Positions 1 to 9,615 are shown, counted from the stretch's first letter. The stretch is DNA of 64,000 nucleotides from Bacillus cereus G9842 (GCF_000021305.1 NC_011772.1:1526001-1590000); one strand, 5' to 3'. Program-made: numbers and translations. Notes: generated by a model not told the origin, from the sequence alone.

Positions 1-3000
1 GTAACGATATCTCCAATTGCAGCATTCGGTGTGTTCACTGATTTTGTAGCGATAATCGTGGCATTATTGATTTGAGTTGTTATTACGTTACTCAGCGCAT
101 TAGCGGATGCTGGAGGTAAGTTAGGATCTATGACATACTGATACGTTGTATTACTTTGGTTCGGGATTGGATTCGGGTTCGGGATAGAATTTACTTGTAC
201 TTGGAACGAGATGAGTGTATTTGCATTCGGATTTATTGGGTCGATTGCAATTCCGCTTGCTGGATTGACATTAGGCAGTGTATTCCCGTTTACAGAAACA
301 CTATTAGGAATGAACGATGTCCCGTTTGGAATTACATCTGTAAATATTACATTTGATGCAAGTGTATTCCCGTTATTCGTTAAAGTAGTCGTGTACGTAA
401 TAATATCATTTACGTTAGCAAACTGTTTATCTGCCGATTTAGTAGCGGCAATTGAGGCGTTATTAATAGTTGTCTGTACAGTGTTAGAAGCAACCATCTG
501 CATCACAGCGGGTTTGGATGGATCATACGTATATTGGAATGTTGTGCCTGATTGATTTGTAATCGGATTTACAGCAGGGATAGTTGGTACAAAAACTTGG
601 AATGCAACGGTGCGTGATGAATTTGCTCCTATCATACCAATCGAAATGCCGTTAGCAGGATTTGCATTAGCTATAGGGACATTATTAATCGTTACAGTAT
701 TAGGAATGAAGAGGGTACCCGCTGGAATGATATCTGTAAACGTTACATTAGCAGCAGGGATATTCCCGTTATTTGTTAAAATAGTCGCATATAATATGAT
801 ATCACCGACATTAGCGAAGTTTGTGCTTGTTAGCTTTGTAGCAATGATATTAGCAGTATTAATTTGTGTAGTTACTATATTGCTAGCAGCGTTTCTAACA
901 AGAGCAGGTAAATTTGGATCAGCGATAAAGCTATATTGAAGTGAAGCGCTGTTTTGAATTGGGTTTGGTGAAGGTAGCCCATTTGCACTTATTTGAAAAA
1001 CAATCGTTGTAAAACCACCCGAAGGAATGGAGCCGACTTGAAGACCGGTACTGGGATCTGCACCTAGTTGTAAAGCACCACCTATAAAAATACTATTTGG
1101 TACGATAGTGGTGCCATTAGGGATTATATCAGTAACAATAACATTATTTGCTGTAGTATTGCCAAGATTAGCTAAAGAAATTGTATATGTGATTGGTTGC
1201 CCGACATCGGCGATAGTTAAATCTACTTCTTTGACAATAACTACATTAGCTAAATTAATTTGTGTACTTACAGTGTTACTTACAGATATTTCTATAGTTG
1301 GTGGATCTCCCGGATTTAGAATAAAACTATACTGTGTACTAGATGAATTTATCGTTGGGTTTTGTGTTGGTAAAGAGGTGACGGTTACTTGATAAGAGAC
1401 GGTAAGTGAGCCGTTAGCAGGAATGGAAGATAGTGGAACACCTATATTTGGATCTGCGTTATTTTGGAGTACACCATTAATAAGAAAAGTGTTTGGAATA
1501 AAGGTAGTACCGTCTGGATTTGTATCTACGAAAGTAGGACTATCAGCAGAAACACTTCCTGCATTCGTCAAAGTAACAGTATAAGTTAATATATCCCCTA
1601 CGGTAGCGAACGCTTGATCCACTGTTTTTGCTGAAATGACATTTGCATCGTTTACTTGAGTAAATGTAGTGGTTGAAGTAGTGTTTTTATTTACAGGTGA
1701 AGCGTTTGGATCAACGATAAAGTTGTAGGAGACGAAAGCGCTATTTGAAATAGGGTTTGGATTTGGAATGCTAGTTATTACTACTTGGAATGAAGCTGTA
1801 ATTGTAGTATTAGCATTGATGCTACCAATATTGATGCTAGCTGGTGTTATGCCCGGCTGAGTAACACCGTTAACTATAACACTGTTCGGTACAAAGGAAG
1901 TGCCATTCGCGATGGAATCGGATAGTAATACGTTGTTCGCTGCAACATTTCCATCGTTAGTAAGAGCAAAGGTGTAAGTTAATACATCGCCAACTTCCGC
2001 AAACGTCTTATCTACAGATTTATTAGCATGGAGATTTGCTAGTCTAATTGTAGATGTAACAGAATTAGAATTTGCTGTTTTTGAAGTTGGTGGCAGACTT
2101 GGATTTACAGTGTAAATGTAAGAGGCAAAAGCGTTATTAAGGATAGGATTTTGTGAAGTAATATTAATAACTGTTACTTGGAAAGAGAGGGTAAAAGTAG
2201 CTCCAGCAGGAATTGTGCCAATAGGTAAAGCAACGAGAGAATCTACATTTTGCAAAACGCCGTTGAGCGTTACCGAACCTAATGTTAATATCGTTCCATT
2301 TGGAAGTGGATCTGTTAGTTGTACGTTATTAGCGGCTGTATTTCCACTGTTTGTAATAAGGATTGTATAACCTATCGTTTCACCAATTGTGGCAAATTGT
2401 TTGTTAGTTGATTTTGTTAATGTTACATTCGCATTGTTAATTTGAGTGGAAACGAGATTAGAAGAAATGTTTTTTGTAACGGGTGATTGGATAGGATTGA
2501 CGGTATATTGATAAGAAGCACTTGATCCATTAGATACGACATTTGACGCGGGTATTGTGTTTACTACTACTTGAAATGTAACATTTTTTGTTGTGCCGCT
2601 TGGGATGGATCCAATGTTCACGCCGTTAGCGGGATTTGCGCCCACTTGTGTAGTGCCATCTATTGTTAAACTGTTTAAAACAAAAGTTGTTCCAGTAGGA
2701 ATGACATCTGTAAAAATAATATTGTTCGCATTTGTATTACCTGTACCTGTAAAAGAAACGGTGTACGTTAGTGTATCACCAATATCTGCAAAATTTTTAT
2801 CTACTGCTTTTACCATTGTTACAGTAGCGTTATTCACTTGAGTAGATACGATATTTGTCGTATCAGTCCCACTTACTGCAGGTTGATTTGGTATAGGAAT
2901 ATATTGATATGTTGTTGTTCCACTATTTAATATTGGATTTGTTTGAGGGATAGAAGGAACGAGCACTTGGAATGAAATAGTAGTAGTGGAATTTGCGGCA

Positions 3001-4667
3001 ATCGAACCAATTGATATACCATTAGCGGGATTTGCTCCAGCTTGAGTAACTCCGTTAACAGTTACACTTCCTGGAATGAAAGTAGTTCCGCTAGGAATTG
3101 GATCCGTATATATAACGTTCGTTGCAGCGATATTTCCTATATTAGCTAAGGCAATACTGTAAGTTAATGTTTCACCAATATCGGTAAAAATTTTGTTGAC
3201 TGATTTTGTTCCATTAATATCTGCCAGGTTAATTTGTGTCCCAGCAGAATTGCTTGTTGCAAGACCGTTAAAGGTTGTTCCTCCGGCGATAGGTGTATAT
3301 TGAAATGTAATATTAGCGGTATTAGAGATAGGGTTTTGACTTGGAAGAGAAACGACAGTAGCTTGGAAAGTTACTGTACGAGAAGCACCATTATTGATTG
3401 TTCCAAGAGATATACCAGCGGCGGGATTTGCGTTTGTTTGCGGGACATTATCTACTGTTACAGTGCCAGGTATAAAGGAAGTCCCGTTAGGGAGAATGTC
3501 TGTAAAGGTAACATTATTCGCCGGAAGAAGTCCGGTGTTAGGGATCGTAACTGTATAAGTGAGAATATCTCCAATTGCAGCAACACTTTTATTCACGCTT
3601 TTTGTTGCTTGTATAGTAGGTGAATTTATGTTGATTTGTAAACCGACTGTATTTAACATATACGCATCTCCGTTAGTTGTTAAACGGATTGCGGCGGACA
3701 CTTGTGAGTTTGTTAAATAAGGAGAAATATCAATAGAAGTAATATCCCAGCCCTGTCTCCCAGCGGAGATGTTTGTGCCTGTAGAAGCACTTTGATTTCG
3801 CGTTCCAAATGTCCCAGTTGTATCTAAGTTTCCAGCAGCATTATTAACTTGAGAACCGAAGAAATTATTTACAGCATTATTTGGCCCAGATAAAGCATTT
3901 AATGAACTGAAATTTGGTCCAAATAATGCTTGATCCCCTATTAAATCTGCATCTCCTTCAATAGAACTTAAAAATAATCTCCCGCTTACAGGTCCTCCTG
4001 AAGGTGTTAAAAATCCAGAAACAGCTACATCTGCACTACCGGTATCAGCAGAAACACGGTTACCCGCTACATAAATGGTTAAGTTTCTTGCAGGCAATGT
4101 CCCGTTTTGATAAGCGACAATGAGTGTCCATCCAGCCGAGTTAATAGATCCATTTGAAGCATCTAAAGGATCAACAAGTCCAGGGACAGCTCCTGTAGTA
4201 TAGGAACCAGAACCTCCCGCTTGAATAAGAGTTGTTACGTCTGCTGAACGAGTATAAAAGCCAAATGTAATAGAGTTTGAAACGAATGTTTGATTTGAAG
4301 CTGTAACAGCTGAAGGAGTAATTGAGTATGTTGAAACGGGTGTCGTAAATGAAATGGGATTTCCTAGAACACTTGTAATATTTTGATCGCGAGTTAAATA
4401 ATTTCCTCCCCATATGAGTTCTGCGTAAAGAATAGTACTGCCAGCAGGGATATTTAAAATAGCGGTAGAACTATTTTGTGTATAGTTTAACGTTGTACCA
4501 GCAGGAAAAGTAGGAACTTGTAAAGCTGTATTCGTAGTTACGAACGCACCAATGGCCCCGATTGTACCAGCACGGTTTTGATTACTAATTTTACTTAAGC
4601 CTAAAGTATTACCTGTAATAGCGAGTGCGCCGTTAGTGGTGGTAGAAAATCGATTCGTAATGGGCAT
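1..4667 (-). CDS. Giant DUF11-repeat surface protein, 5' part only
   Basis: The gene starts at 4667 (ATG, preceded on the minus strand by AGGTGAC) and stays open to position 1, so at least 1555 codons are visible and the C-terminus lies outside the window. The first ~350 residues form a Thr/Ser/Asn-rich globular region without repeats. After that come about ten units of ~130 residues, each carrying a TKSV...GD..TYT-type motif followed by a promise of the form N.G..P..NV...D.LP.G..F. This is the DUF11 (conserved repeat domain) pattern of beta-sandwich surface stalks. Repeat landmarks lie near 3600, 3200, 2810, 2410, 2005, 1625, 1230, 835, 440 and 40. The N-terminus (MPITNRFSTTTNG) has no signal peptide, which is odd for a stalk protein; a spore-surface location is possible but only inferred. 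The neighbour at 4790 is divergent. Confidence 0.85.
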   Translation of the reverse strand, partial: MPITNRFSTTTNGALAITGNTLGLSKISNQNRAGTIGAIGAFVTTNTALQVPTFPAGTTLNYTQNSSTAILNIPAGSTILYAELIWGGNYLTRDQNITSVLGNPISFTTPVSTYSITPSAVTASNQTFVSNSITFGFYTRSADVTTLIQAGGSGSYTTGAVPGLVDPLDASNGSINSAGWTLIVAYQNGTLPARNLTIYVAGNRVSADTGSADVAVSGFLTPSGGPVSGRLFLSSIEGDADLIGDQALFGPNFSSLNALSGPNNAVNNFFGSQVNNAAGNLDTTGTFGTRNQSASTGTNISAGRQGWDITSIDISPYLTNSQVSAAIRLTTNGDAYMLNTVGLQININSPTIQATKSVNKSVAAIGDILTYTVTIPNTGLLPANNVTFTDILPNGTSFIPGTVTVDNVPQTNANPAAGISLGTINNGASRTVTFQATVVSLPSQNPISNTANITFQYTPIAGGTTFNGLATSNSAGTQINLADINGTKSVNKIFTDIGETLTYSIALANIGNIAATNVIYTDPIPSGTTFIPGSVTVNGVTQAGANPANGISIGSIAANSTTTISFQVLVPSIPQTNPILNSGTTTYQYIPIPNQPAVSGTDTTNIVSTQVNNATVTMVKAVDKNFADIGDTLTYTVSFTGTGNTNANNIIFTDVIPTGTTFVLNSLTIDGTTQVGANPANGVNIGSIPSGTTKNVTFQVVVNTIPASNVVSNGSSASYQYTVNPIQSPVTKNISSNLVSTQINNANVTLTKSTNKQFATIGETIGYTILITNSGNTAANNVQLTDPLPNGTILTLGSVTLNGVLQNVDSLVALPIGTIPAGATFTLSFQVTVINITSQNPILNNAFASYIYTVNPSLPPTSKTANSNSVTSTIRLANLHANKSVDKTFAEVGDVLTYTFALTNDGNVAANNVLLSDSIANGTSFVPNSVIVNGVTQPGITPASINIGSINANTTITASFQVVITSIPNPNPISNSAFVSYNFIVDPNASPVNKNTTSTTTFTQVNDANVISAKTVDQAFATVGDILTYTVTLTNAGSVSADSPTFVDTNPDGTTFIPNTFLINGVLQNNADPNIGVPLSSIPANGSLTVSYQVTVTSLPTQNPTINSSSTQYSFILNPGDPPTIEISVSNTVSTQINLANVVIVKEVDLTIADVGQPITYTISLANLGNTTANNVIVTDIIPNGTTIVPNSIFIGGALQLGADPSTGLQVGSIPSGGFTTIVFQISANGLPSPNPIQNSASLQYSFIADPNLPALVRNAASNIVTTQINTANIIATKLTSTNFANVGDIILYATILTNNGNIPAANVTFTDIIPAGTLFIPNTVTINNVPIANANPANGISIGMIGANSSRTVAFQVFVPTIPAVNPITNQSGTTFQYTYDPSKPAVMQMVASNTVQTTINNASIAATKSADKQFANVNDIITYTTTLTNNGNTLASNVIFTDVIPNGTSFIPNSVSVNGNTLPNVNPASGIAIDPINPNANTLISFQVQVNSIPNPNPIPNQSNTTYQYVIDPNLPPASANALSNVITTQINNATIIATKSVNTPNAAIGDIV

Positions 4668-4789
4668 GTTGTCACCTCATTTACAATATAGTCTTGGTCA
4701 AAATAACATATGTGTGTGACAAATAAAGGGAAACATGTACAAGTTGATTTAGTAATAATGATTTAAATGTCTAGATAAGGGGATGGAGT

Positions 4790-5650
4790 ATGATTGAATT
4801 GGAAATTAGGGTGGAGCGTCTTAGGAAAGAACAAATAGGCGATATTGTAGCGTTATCTTCTTATATTGGCTGGGATTATAACAGAGAAGAAATTGAAGCA
4901 GTTTTTAACTCAGGTATTGTATACGGCGTCTGGAATGAGAGAAAGGAACTTATTGCTAGCGCAGCAATTATATTATACGGGGAGGCGTTGGCATCTATTG
5001 GAATGGTAATTGTACATCCAGATTATAAGGGGAGAGGGATTGGAAAGATGATAACGAATTCATGCATGAATAGCGTATCAGCTCAAACTCCATGTATGCT
5101 TATTGCTACGGATGAAGGGAAGCCCTTATATGAAACATTAGGATTTAGGGTAGTAAGCTATGTTTCTAAATATATTTGTAACTCGTACAATGCGAATCAT
5201 AAATGTGCAGAAAATGAAGAATATATGATGGTTTATAAAGAGAGTGATTTAGAAGGAATAATAAAAATAGATAAAGGCGCATTTGGGACAAGCCGAAACG
5301 AGTTTTTAAAACAAAGAATTATGCAAAGTGAGCAGTGTGTCGTTGTAAAGGATACGAAAGAAAATGTAGTAGGATACGGTATAAGTATACAAACGCCAGA
5401 AAATAAAATAATAGGACCAGTCGTTGCTAAAAATAATGCGATGGCGATGAGAATAGTACATGATTTAGCAAGAGGGCATAATGGAAAATTAAGAATGGAT
5501 GTACCAGAAGGAAAGAACGATTTCATGAAAGAATTAGAGATTGCTGGTTTTAAAAAGGTGAATACACCACCAATTATGATGAAAAATAGTAATCGGTTAA
5601 TAAAAAGAAATAGTGAACTATATAGTATTGCAGCACAAATTTTTGGATAA
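4790..5650 (+). CDS. GNAT family N-acetyltransferase, two-domain
   Basis: 286 residues. The N-terminal half (about 5-140) is a GNAT fold: the stretch IGMVIVHPDYKGRGIGKMI is the acetyl-CoA pyrophosphate-binding signature (R/Q-x-x-G-x-G/A), followed by CMLIATDEGKPLYETLGF, the usual beta5/alpha4 ending. The C-terminal half (about 145-286) resembles the second, degenerate acetyltransferase-like domain found in YitH/YitI-type proteins. The substrate cannot be told from sequence. RBS AAGGGGATGGAG precedes the ATG. It is divergent from the DUF11 gene and ends at a terminator shared with the next gene. Confidence 0.85.
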   Translation: MIELEIRVERLRKEQIGDIVALSSYIGWDYNREEIEAVFNSGIVYGVWNERKELIASAAIILYGEALASIGMVIVHPDYKGRGIGKMITNSCMNSVSAQTPCMLIATDEGKPLYETLGFRVVSYVSKYICNSYNANHKCAENEEYMMVYKESDLEGIIKIDKGAFGTSRNEFLKQRIMQSEQCVVVKDTKENVVGYGISIQTPENKIIGPVVAKNNAMAMRIVHDLARGHNGKLRMDVPEGKNDFMKELEIAGFKKVNTPPIMMKNSNRLIKRNSELYSIAAQIFG

Positions 5651-5653
5651 AGA

Positions 5654-5684
5654 AAGAATCCTTTTAAATGAAGGATTCTTTTTT
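5654..5684. terminator. Bidirectional rho-independent terminator
   Basis: AAGAATCCTT and AAGGATTCTT form a 10-bp stem around a 7-nt loop, followed by a T run on the plus strand and preceded by an A run. It lies between the convergent acetyltransferase and isochorismatase-like genes. Confidence 0.85.
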
Positions 5685-5692
5685 GAGCTAAT

Positions 5693-6253
5693 TTAATCAC
5701 GATATTGGTCATGAGTTGGCTGAAAGAGGTCTTCCTCGATATCTCTCACCATAGAAAAATGATCAACGTTATAATGACCGTGTAAAGTTTTATTGTGATG
5801 AGCAATAATTTGCTCTGCAGATAATACGTTAGAATCAGTTGTGGAATGACCGTTTTTAATTAATGTAACATCAAATCCTTGTACAGTCGCAGTTCTAACT
5901 GCGGTGTCGATACAATGCTCTGTTTTACATCCACCGATAACGATATGGCCAATTTTCTCTTCTTTTAAAAGTTCAAGTAAAGAAGTGCCGTAGAATGAAT
6001 TGGTTGCTGCTTTATTAATAAAGATTGCAGACTGAGGTACTTGAATTTGATTATGTACTTCAAATCCTTCTCCGCTGCCAGAAGCAACATCGATATCTCT
6101 TACGAAAACAATAAGAGCATTGGAATCTATTGCTTTCTGCATGGCTGTATTTAGTGTAGATAATAGCTCGGTTTTACGAAAAACTTCATTTTCTTGCTCA
6201 TTTCCATCAATTAATTCTTGTTGAGCGTCGATAATTAATAGTGCTTGTTTCAT
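5693..6253 (-). CDS. Cysteine hydrolase, isochorismatase family
   Basis: 186 residues. The Asp of ALLIIDAQQEL near residue 9, the Lys of FINKAATNSFYGTSL and the Cys of GGCKTEHCIDTAVRTA make up the Asp-Lys-Cys triad of the isochorismatase-like hydrolases (nicotinamidase, YecD and related). No neighbouring siderophore or NAD genes specify the substrate, so only the family is assigned. A good RBS (AAAGGGGAG) precedes the ATG at 6253. Single-gene unit, convergent with the acetyltransferase. Confidence 0.85.
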   Translation of the reverse strand: MKQALLIIDAQQELIDGNEQENEVFRKTELLSTLNTAMQKAIDSNALIVFVRDIDVASGSGEGFEVHNQIQVPQSAIFINKAATNSFYGTSLLELLKEEKIGHIVIGGCKTEHCIDTAVRTATVQGFDVTLIKNGHSTTDSNVLSAEQIIAHHNKTLHGHYNVDHFSMVRDIEEDLFQPTHDQYRD

Positions 6254-6435
6254 CGTGTCTCCCCTTTAATATGAAATAAGTTCCACTGTACATATTCCTT
6301 CAGATTGTTAGGAAATCCTCCATTGCAAGCGAATTAGAAGAGCGATTTACAAAGTTGTCAAAGAAATTTCATTCTCATAGCGTGTAAAAACATGTATGAT
6401 AGGAGATGGAGAATTTTTGAGTAGGTGGGAATAAC

Positions 6436-6696
6436 ATGCAAACAGTAGAAGATTATCTTTCATTCTTACATACGAAAGGATTTAAATTATCAGAGGAAGC
6501 ACAAGGGTTTATTATGTTCGGACAAGGATATACTGGTGCGTCTGATGGGATTGTGAACGCAGCAATAGAAGCGACAATTAAACATCAATTGCAGTTTGAT
6601 GGTAGTTATTTCGTTGCGTTATTAGAACGATTGAAAGAGGAAGAAATTACAGATAAAAAAAGCGCTAAGGCTTTTATGCGGAAGTTACAAGCATAA
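6436..6696 (+). CDS. Small conserved protein, possibly DUF6123
   Basis: 86 residues, soluble, mostly helical, with the stretch GFIMFGQGYTGASDGIV in the centre. The pattern reminds me of the DUF6123 family of Bacillaceae, but I am not certain of this. No catalytic motif is visible. An RBS-like AGGTGGGA sits 6 nt before the ATG. It is convergent with the DMT exporter and only 2 nt separate the stop codons. Confidence 0.6.
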   Translation: MQTVEDYLSFLHTKGFKLSEEAQGFIMFGQGYTGASDGIVNAAIEATIKHQLQFDGSYFVALLERLKEEEITDKKSAKAFMRKLQA

Positions 6697-6698
6697 CT

Positions 6699-7610
6699 TC
6701 ACGCAGCCTGCGCTTCTTTTTTTGTTTTGGAAGGCCATTCAACAAAAATCATGCCCAGGAAAATACATAGACATCCGATAATAGCAGAAATAGAAAGTTG
6801 TTCATTTGCAACGAGAACGCCTGTTAATGCAGCAAAAACGGGTTCCATTGCGAAAATAATTGCTACTCTCGTTGGAGAAGTGTGCTTTTGGGCCGATGTT
6901 TGAATGAAAAAAGCAATAGATGTTGCAAACAGGGCAGTTAGAAAGAGTGCGAATAAAAAAGATTGATTCGTCCATAGTGATACTGAAAATAATTTTTCCC
7001 AATCTTCAAACAAGAAAGCGCAAATAGAAGAAAATATACCAACAGCTAATACTTGAGATGTGCTTAATAATAAAGGTGATATTTTCTTAGAAAAGAAGCC
7101 GTTAATAAGAATATGGGCAGCGAAAGCGATTGCACAACCGAGAACAAGTATATCTCCTATATTTAATTGGAAAGAATCAGCAGCTGTTAATAAGTATAAA
7201 CCTGCTGTTGCTACAGCAATACCAAGTACGATAAAAATGGTAGCTTTTTGTTTTAAAAAGATAAAAGACAAAATTGGTACCATAACGATACTAAGCCCTG
7301 TTAAGAAACCTGCTTTTGAAGAAGTTGTATAAAGTAAGCCAAATGTTTGTAATACATAGCCAACACATAAAAAGAACCCAACGATTAATCCAGCGAGGCT
7401 ACTCTGTTTTATATCTTGTTTTGAAGTGTTTTTTGAGAAAATCATTTGAACGAATAATAAAATAATTCCAGCGAATAAAAAGCGAATACCATTAAAGGTA
7501 AATGGACCAACGAAAGACATAGCATTTTGAACGACAACAAACGTAGCTCCCCAAATAAAAGAGACAAATAATAAAGCAAGAGGAGCAATCCAATCTTTTT
7601 TCACACTCAT
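6699..7610 (-). CDS. EamA/DMT family permease
   Basis: 303 residues with ten predicted membrane helices in two EamA halves (about 10-140 and 150-290). Typical features are FIWGATFVVVQNAM in helix 1 and FAMEPVFAALTGVLVANE near the end of the second half. The drug/metabolite transporter superfamily exports small metabolites; the substrate is unknown. The ATG at 7610 lies 7 nt beyond the stop of the upstream RNase H-like gene, so the two are probably co-transcribed. Confidence 0.88.
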   Translation of the reverse strand: MSVKKDWIAPLALLFVSFIWGATFVVVQNAMSFVGPFTFNGIRFLFAGIILLFVQMIFSKNTSKQDIKQSSLAGLIVGFFLCVGYVLQTFGLLYTTSSKAGFLTGLSIVMVPILSFIFLKQKATIFIVLGIAVATAGLYLLTAADSFQLNIGDILVLGCAIAFAAHILINGFFSKKISPLLLSTSQVLAVGIFSSICAFLFEDWEKLFSVSLWTNQSFLFALFLTALFATSIAFFIQTSAQKHTSPTRVAIIFAMEPVFAALTGVLVANEQLSISAIIGCLCIFLGMIFVEWPSKTKKEAQAA

Positions 7611-7617
7611 ACCCCCG

Positions 7618-8004
7618 TTAATTTTGTAATATAGCTTTTCTAGCTAATTCATCAGCTACTTTATTTTGACTACTTGGAATCCACTTAATAAAAAAGAGAT
7701 CGAAGTTTTTTATGTACTGTAGTGCTTCATCTAAAAGAGGTGCAAATATTTTATTTTTTGCGTATTCCTTTTCAACAGCCCGTTCGACAAGCTGGGAATC
7801 TGTACGAAAAGAGACAGTGCTATAATTATGCTCGATGCAATATTTTAATGCTAGAAGTAAAGCGCGGTATTCTGCTTCATGATTGGACATTGTTCCAAGT
7901 GGTAATGATAATTGTACAGGTGGTTGAACGCCTTTAATAAACACTCCTGCACCAGAAGGACCAGGATTTCCTTTTGATGCACCATCAATATATACTTCAA
8001 TCAA
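7618..8004 (-). CDS. ypdQ: RNase H-like protein (YpdQ-type)
   Basis: 128 residues. It keeps the RNase HI acidic residues: Asp in VYIDGASKGNPGPSGAG, Glu in SNHEAEYRALLLAL, Asp in FRTDSQLV and a late Asp in KVADELARKA. Length and neighbourhood match B. subtilis YpdQ. The start is a TTG at 8004 behind GGAGG; no ATG is available in the right place. It is probably transcribed with the DMT exporter. Activity on RNA/DNA hybrids is inferred from the family. Confidence 0.8.
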   Translation of the reverse strand: MIEVYIDGASKGNPGPSGAGVFIKGVQPPVQLSLPLGTMSNHEAEYRALLLALKYCIEHNYSTVSFRTDSQLVERAVEKEYAKNKIFAPLLDEALQYIKNFDLFFIKWIPSSQNKVADELARKAILQN

Positions 8005-8030
8005 AATGAGAAACCTCCAAATTATAAGGT

Positions 8031-8067
8031 TATCCCCTACTTAAATATTTTTTTGAAGTAGGGGATA
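8031..8067. terminator. Inverted repeat downstream of the aldose epimerase
   Basis: TATCCCCTACTT and AAGTAGGGGATA form a perfect 12-bp stem around a 13-nt A/T loop. It lies between the epimerase stop and the YpdQ-like start. There is no clear T run on the minus strand, so it may terminate inefficiently or protect a 3' end. Confidence 0.55.
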
Positions 8068-8073
8068 GAGTAG

Positions 8074-8946
8074 TTATCCGATTGTGATGCTGTAACGACA
8101 TGTAAATGTTTCATTCGCTTGTAAAGATTGAATTCCCTTTTTGTCCTTGAAATCTTTTGCTGGATTTACTTCATCAGCGATTCCATACCAAGGTTCAATA
8201 CATAAGAAAGGTGCGTTATCCCCTGGTGTCCATACGCCGACAAATGGGAAGCCATCAAATTCTACTTTTACAAATTTATTATGTTTATGAGAACGAATCG
8301 AAATTTCATTCGTATTCATATTTTCAAAAATAAGCGCATCATTTTTGAATAAATCATATGTAAGTGGCAATTCAGTTGTATTTTCAGCGATTAATTGCTT
8401 TTTGTTTGAAAGGTAAGGTCCTTCTAATACGCTTGTTTCTAAGCGTTCCGAACCATTAAACGATAAGTGATAATCTGTAAATGATTCACCATCCAATAAA
8501 GGGAAGTTGAATCCAGGATGTGCCCCAATTGAGAAGAACATCTCTTTAGAAGTAGGATTGTTTACTTCATATGTTACATGAACGCTTTGTCCTTCTAGCT
8601 CATAAGAAATGAGTAATTCGAATTCGTATGGGTATTTTTTTAACGTTTCTTCATTATTAGTAACGATATAAGTAATCTTTGTTTCACTTTGTTCTTTCAC
8701 AGAGAAAGTAAGATCACGAGCGAAACCGTGTTGTGTTAATGAATATGGTTTACCGTCTACGTAGTATGTATTATCTACTAATCGGCCGACAATTGGGAAC
8801 AAAATTGGTGCACGGCGTCCCCAATATGTAGAATCACCTTGCCATAAATATTCTGTGTTGTCTTCTTTTAAGCGAACGCTTTGTAATTCTGCACCTTTGT
8901 CAGAAATGGAAACGATCACTTTTTCATTTTGGATTGTTGCTATCAT
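8074..8946 (-). CDS. Aldose 1-epimerase family protein
   Basis: 290 residues. LFPIVGRL, TQHGFARDL, SIGAHPGFNFPL and LCIEPWYGIAD are the galactose mutarotase-like blocks; the His of QHGFAR, the His of GAHPGF and the Glu of IEPW correspond to the catalytic and substrate-binding positions. It would interconvert alpha and beta anomers of a hexose, or of a sugar phosphate as in the LacX/YeaD branch. It stands outside any sugar operon, so the substrate is open. RBS GGAGG precedes the ATG. Confidence 0.85.
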   Translation of the reverse strand: MIATIQNEKVIVSISDKGAELQSVRLKEDNTEYLWQGDSTYWGRRAPILFPIVGRLVDNTYYVDGKPYSLTQHGFARDLTFSVKEQSETKITYIVTNNEETLKKYPYEFELLISYELEGQSVHVTYEVNNPTSKEMFFSIGAHPGFNFPLLDGESFTDYHLSFNGSERLETSVLEGPYLSNKKQLIAENTTELPLTYDLFKNDALIFENMNTNEISIRSHKHNKFVKVEFDGFPFVGVWTPGDNAPFLCIEPWYGIADEVNPAKDFKDKKGIQSLQANETFTCRYSITIG

Positions 8947-9026
8947 GAAGTGAAACCTCCTAAATCTTTCATATGTTTCATTATACGTTGTCTAAAAGAA
9001 AAAAGGTAGTTCATGATAGGAATCTA

Positions 9027-9055
9027 TTGACGAAAGAGGGGCTACCACGTAAAAT
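9027..9055 (+). promoter_or_regulatory. Sigma-A promoter of the queT transcript
   Basis: TTGACG and TAAAAT are separated by 17 bp, upstream of the preQ1 riboswitch. A second TATAAT (9055-9060) has too long a spacer for this -35. Confidence 0.6.
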
Positions 9056-9082
9056 ATAATCTTGTTGCTAAAAAAAAGAATA

Positions 9083-9121
9083 ACGTGGTTCGAAACCATC
9101 CCACGTAAAAAAACTAAGGAG
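9083..9121 (+). promoter_or_regulatory. preQ1-I riboswitch
   Basis: The stem ACGTGG (9083-9088) with CCACGT (9101-9106) encloses the loop TTCGAAACCATC and is followed by an A-rich tail ending in ACTAAGGAG. This is the compact H-type pseudoknot aptamer of class I preQ1 riboswitches. The Shine-Dalgarno AAGGAG (9116-9121) is the last part of the aptamer, so ligand binding should hide the ribosome site of queT. A second CCACGT at 9045-9050, just inside the transcript or promoter, could pair with the 5' arm. Confidence 0.92.
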
Positions 9122-9129
9122 ATTTTGTC

Positions 9130-9615
9130 ATGAATATTAGAACTTTAGTCGGCAATGGTATTTTAGCGGCATTATATATTGCTGTTTCTATGCTTATTCA
9201 GCCATTTGGCTTTACGAATGTACAATTTCGTATTTCAGAGATGTTTAATCATCTCGTTGTATTTAACAAGAAAGCAATTTACGGAATTGTATTAGGTGTA
9301 TTTTTAACGAATCTCTTTTTCTCACCTATGATCGCTTATGATTTAGTATTTGGAGTAGGGCAATCTATTCTTGCATTAGTTGCAACGATTATTTCTATGC
9401 GATTTATTAAAGGTGTTTGGGCTCGTATGATTTTTAATACGGTTATCTTTACGATTACAATGTTTATGATTGCAATTGAACTTCATCTTGCATTGGGTTT
9501 ACCATTTATGTTGTCTTGGTTAACATGTGCAGTCGGTGAATTTGTTGTAATGGCCATTGGTATGCCTGTAATGTACTGGATTAATAAGCGAGTACAATTT
9601 GAAAGATTTATGTAA
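9130..9615 (+). CDS. queT: Queuosine precursor transporter QueT
   Basis: 161 residues with five to six membrane helices. The pattern FGFTNVQFRISEMFNHL near the N-terminus and NLFFSPMIAYDLVFG in the middle are typical of the QueT family, the S component of an ECF transporter for preQ1/preQ0. The preQ1-I riboswitch directly upstream supports the substrate independently. The ATG lies 8 nt after the AAGGAG that belongs to the aptamer. Single gene ending at its own terminator. Confidence 0.92.
   Translation: MNIRTLVGNGILAALYIAVSMLIQPFGFTNVQFRISEMFNHLVVFNKKAIYGIVLGVFLTNLFFSPMIAYDLVFGVGQSILALVATIISMRFIKGVWARMIFNTVIFTITMFMIAIELHLALGLPFMLSWLTCAVGEFVVMAIGMPVMYWINKRVQFERFM

Noticed and set aside
211..3623. 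Several plus-strand open frames of 80-130 codons
   Set aside because: All are antisense to the intact DUF11-repeat gene; they recur at the repeat period and lack RBSs.
6697..6725. Hairpin CGCAG/CTGCG between convergent genes as a terminator
   Set aside because: The loop would be one base, so the stem cannot form as read.
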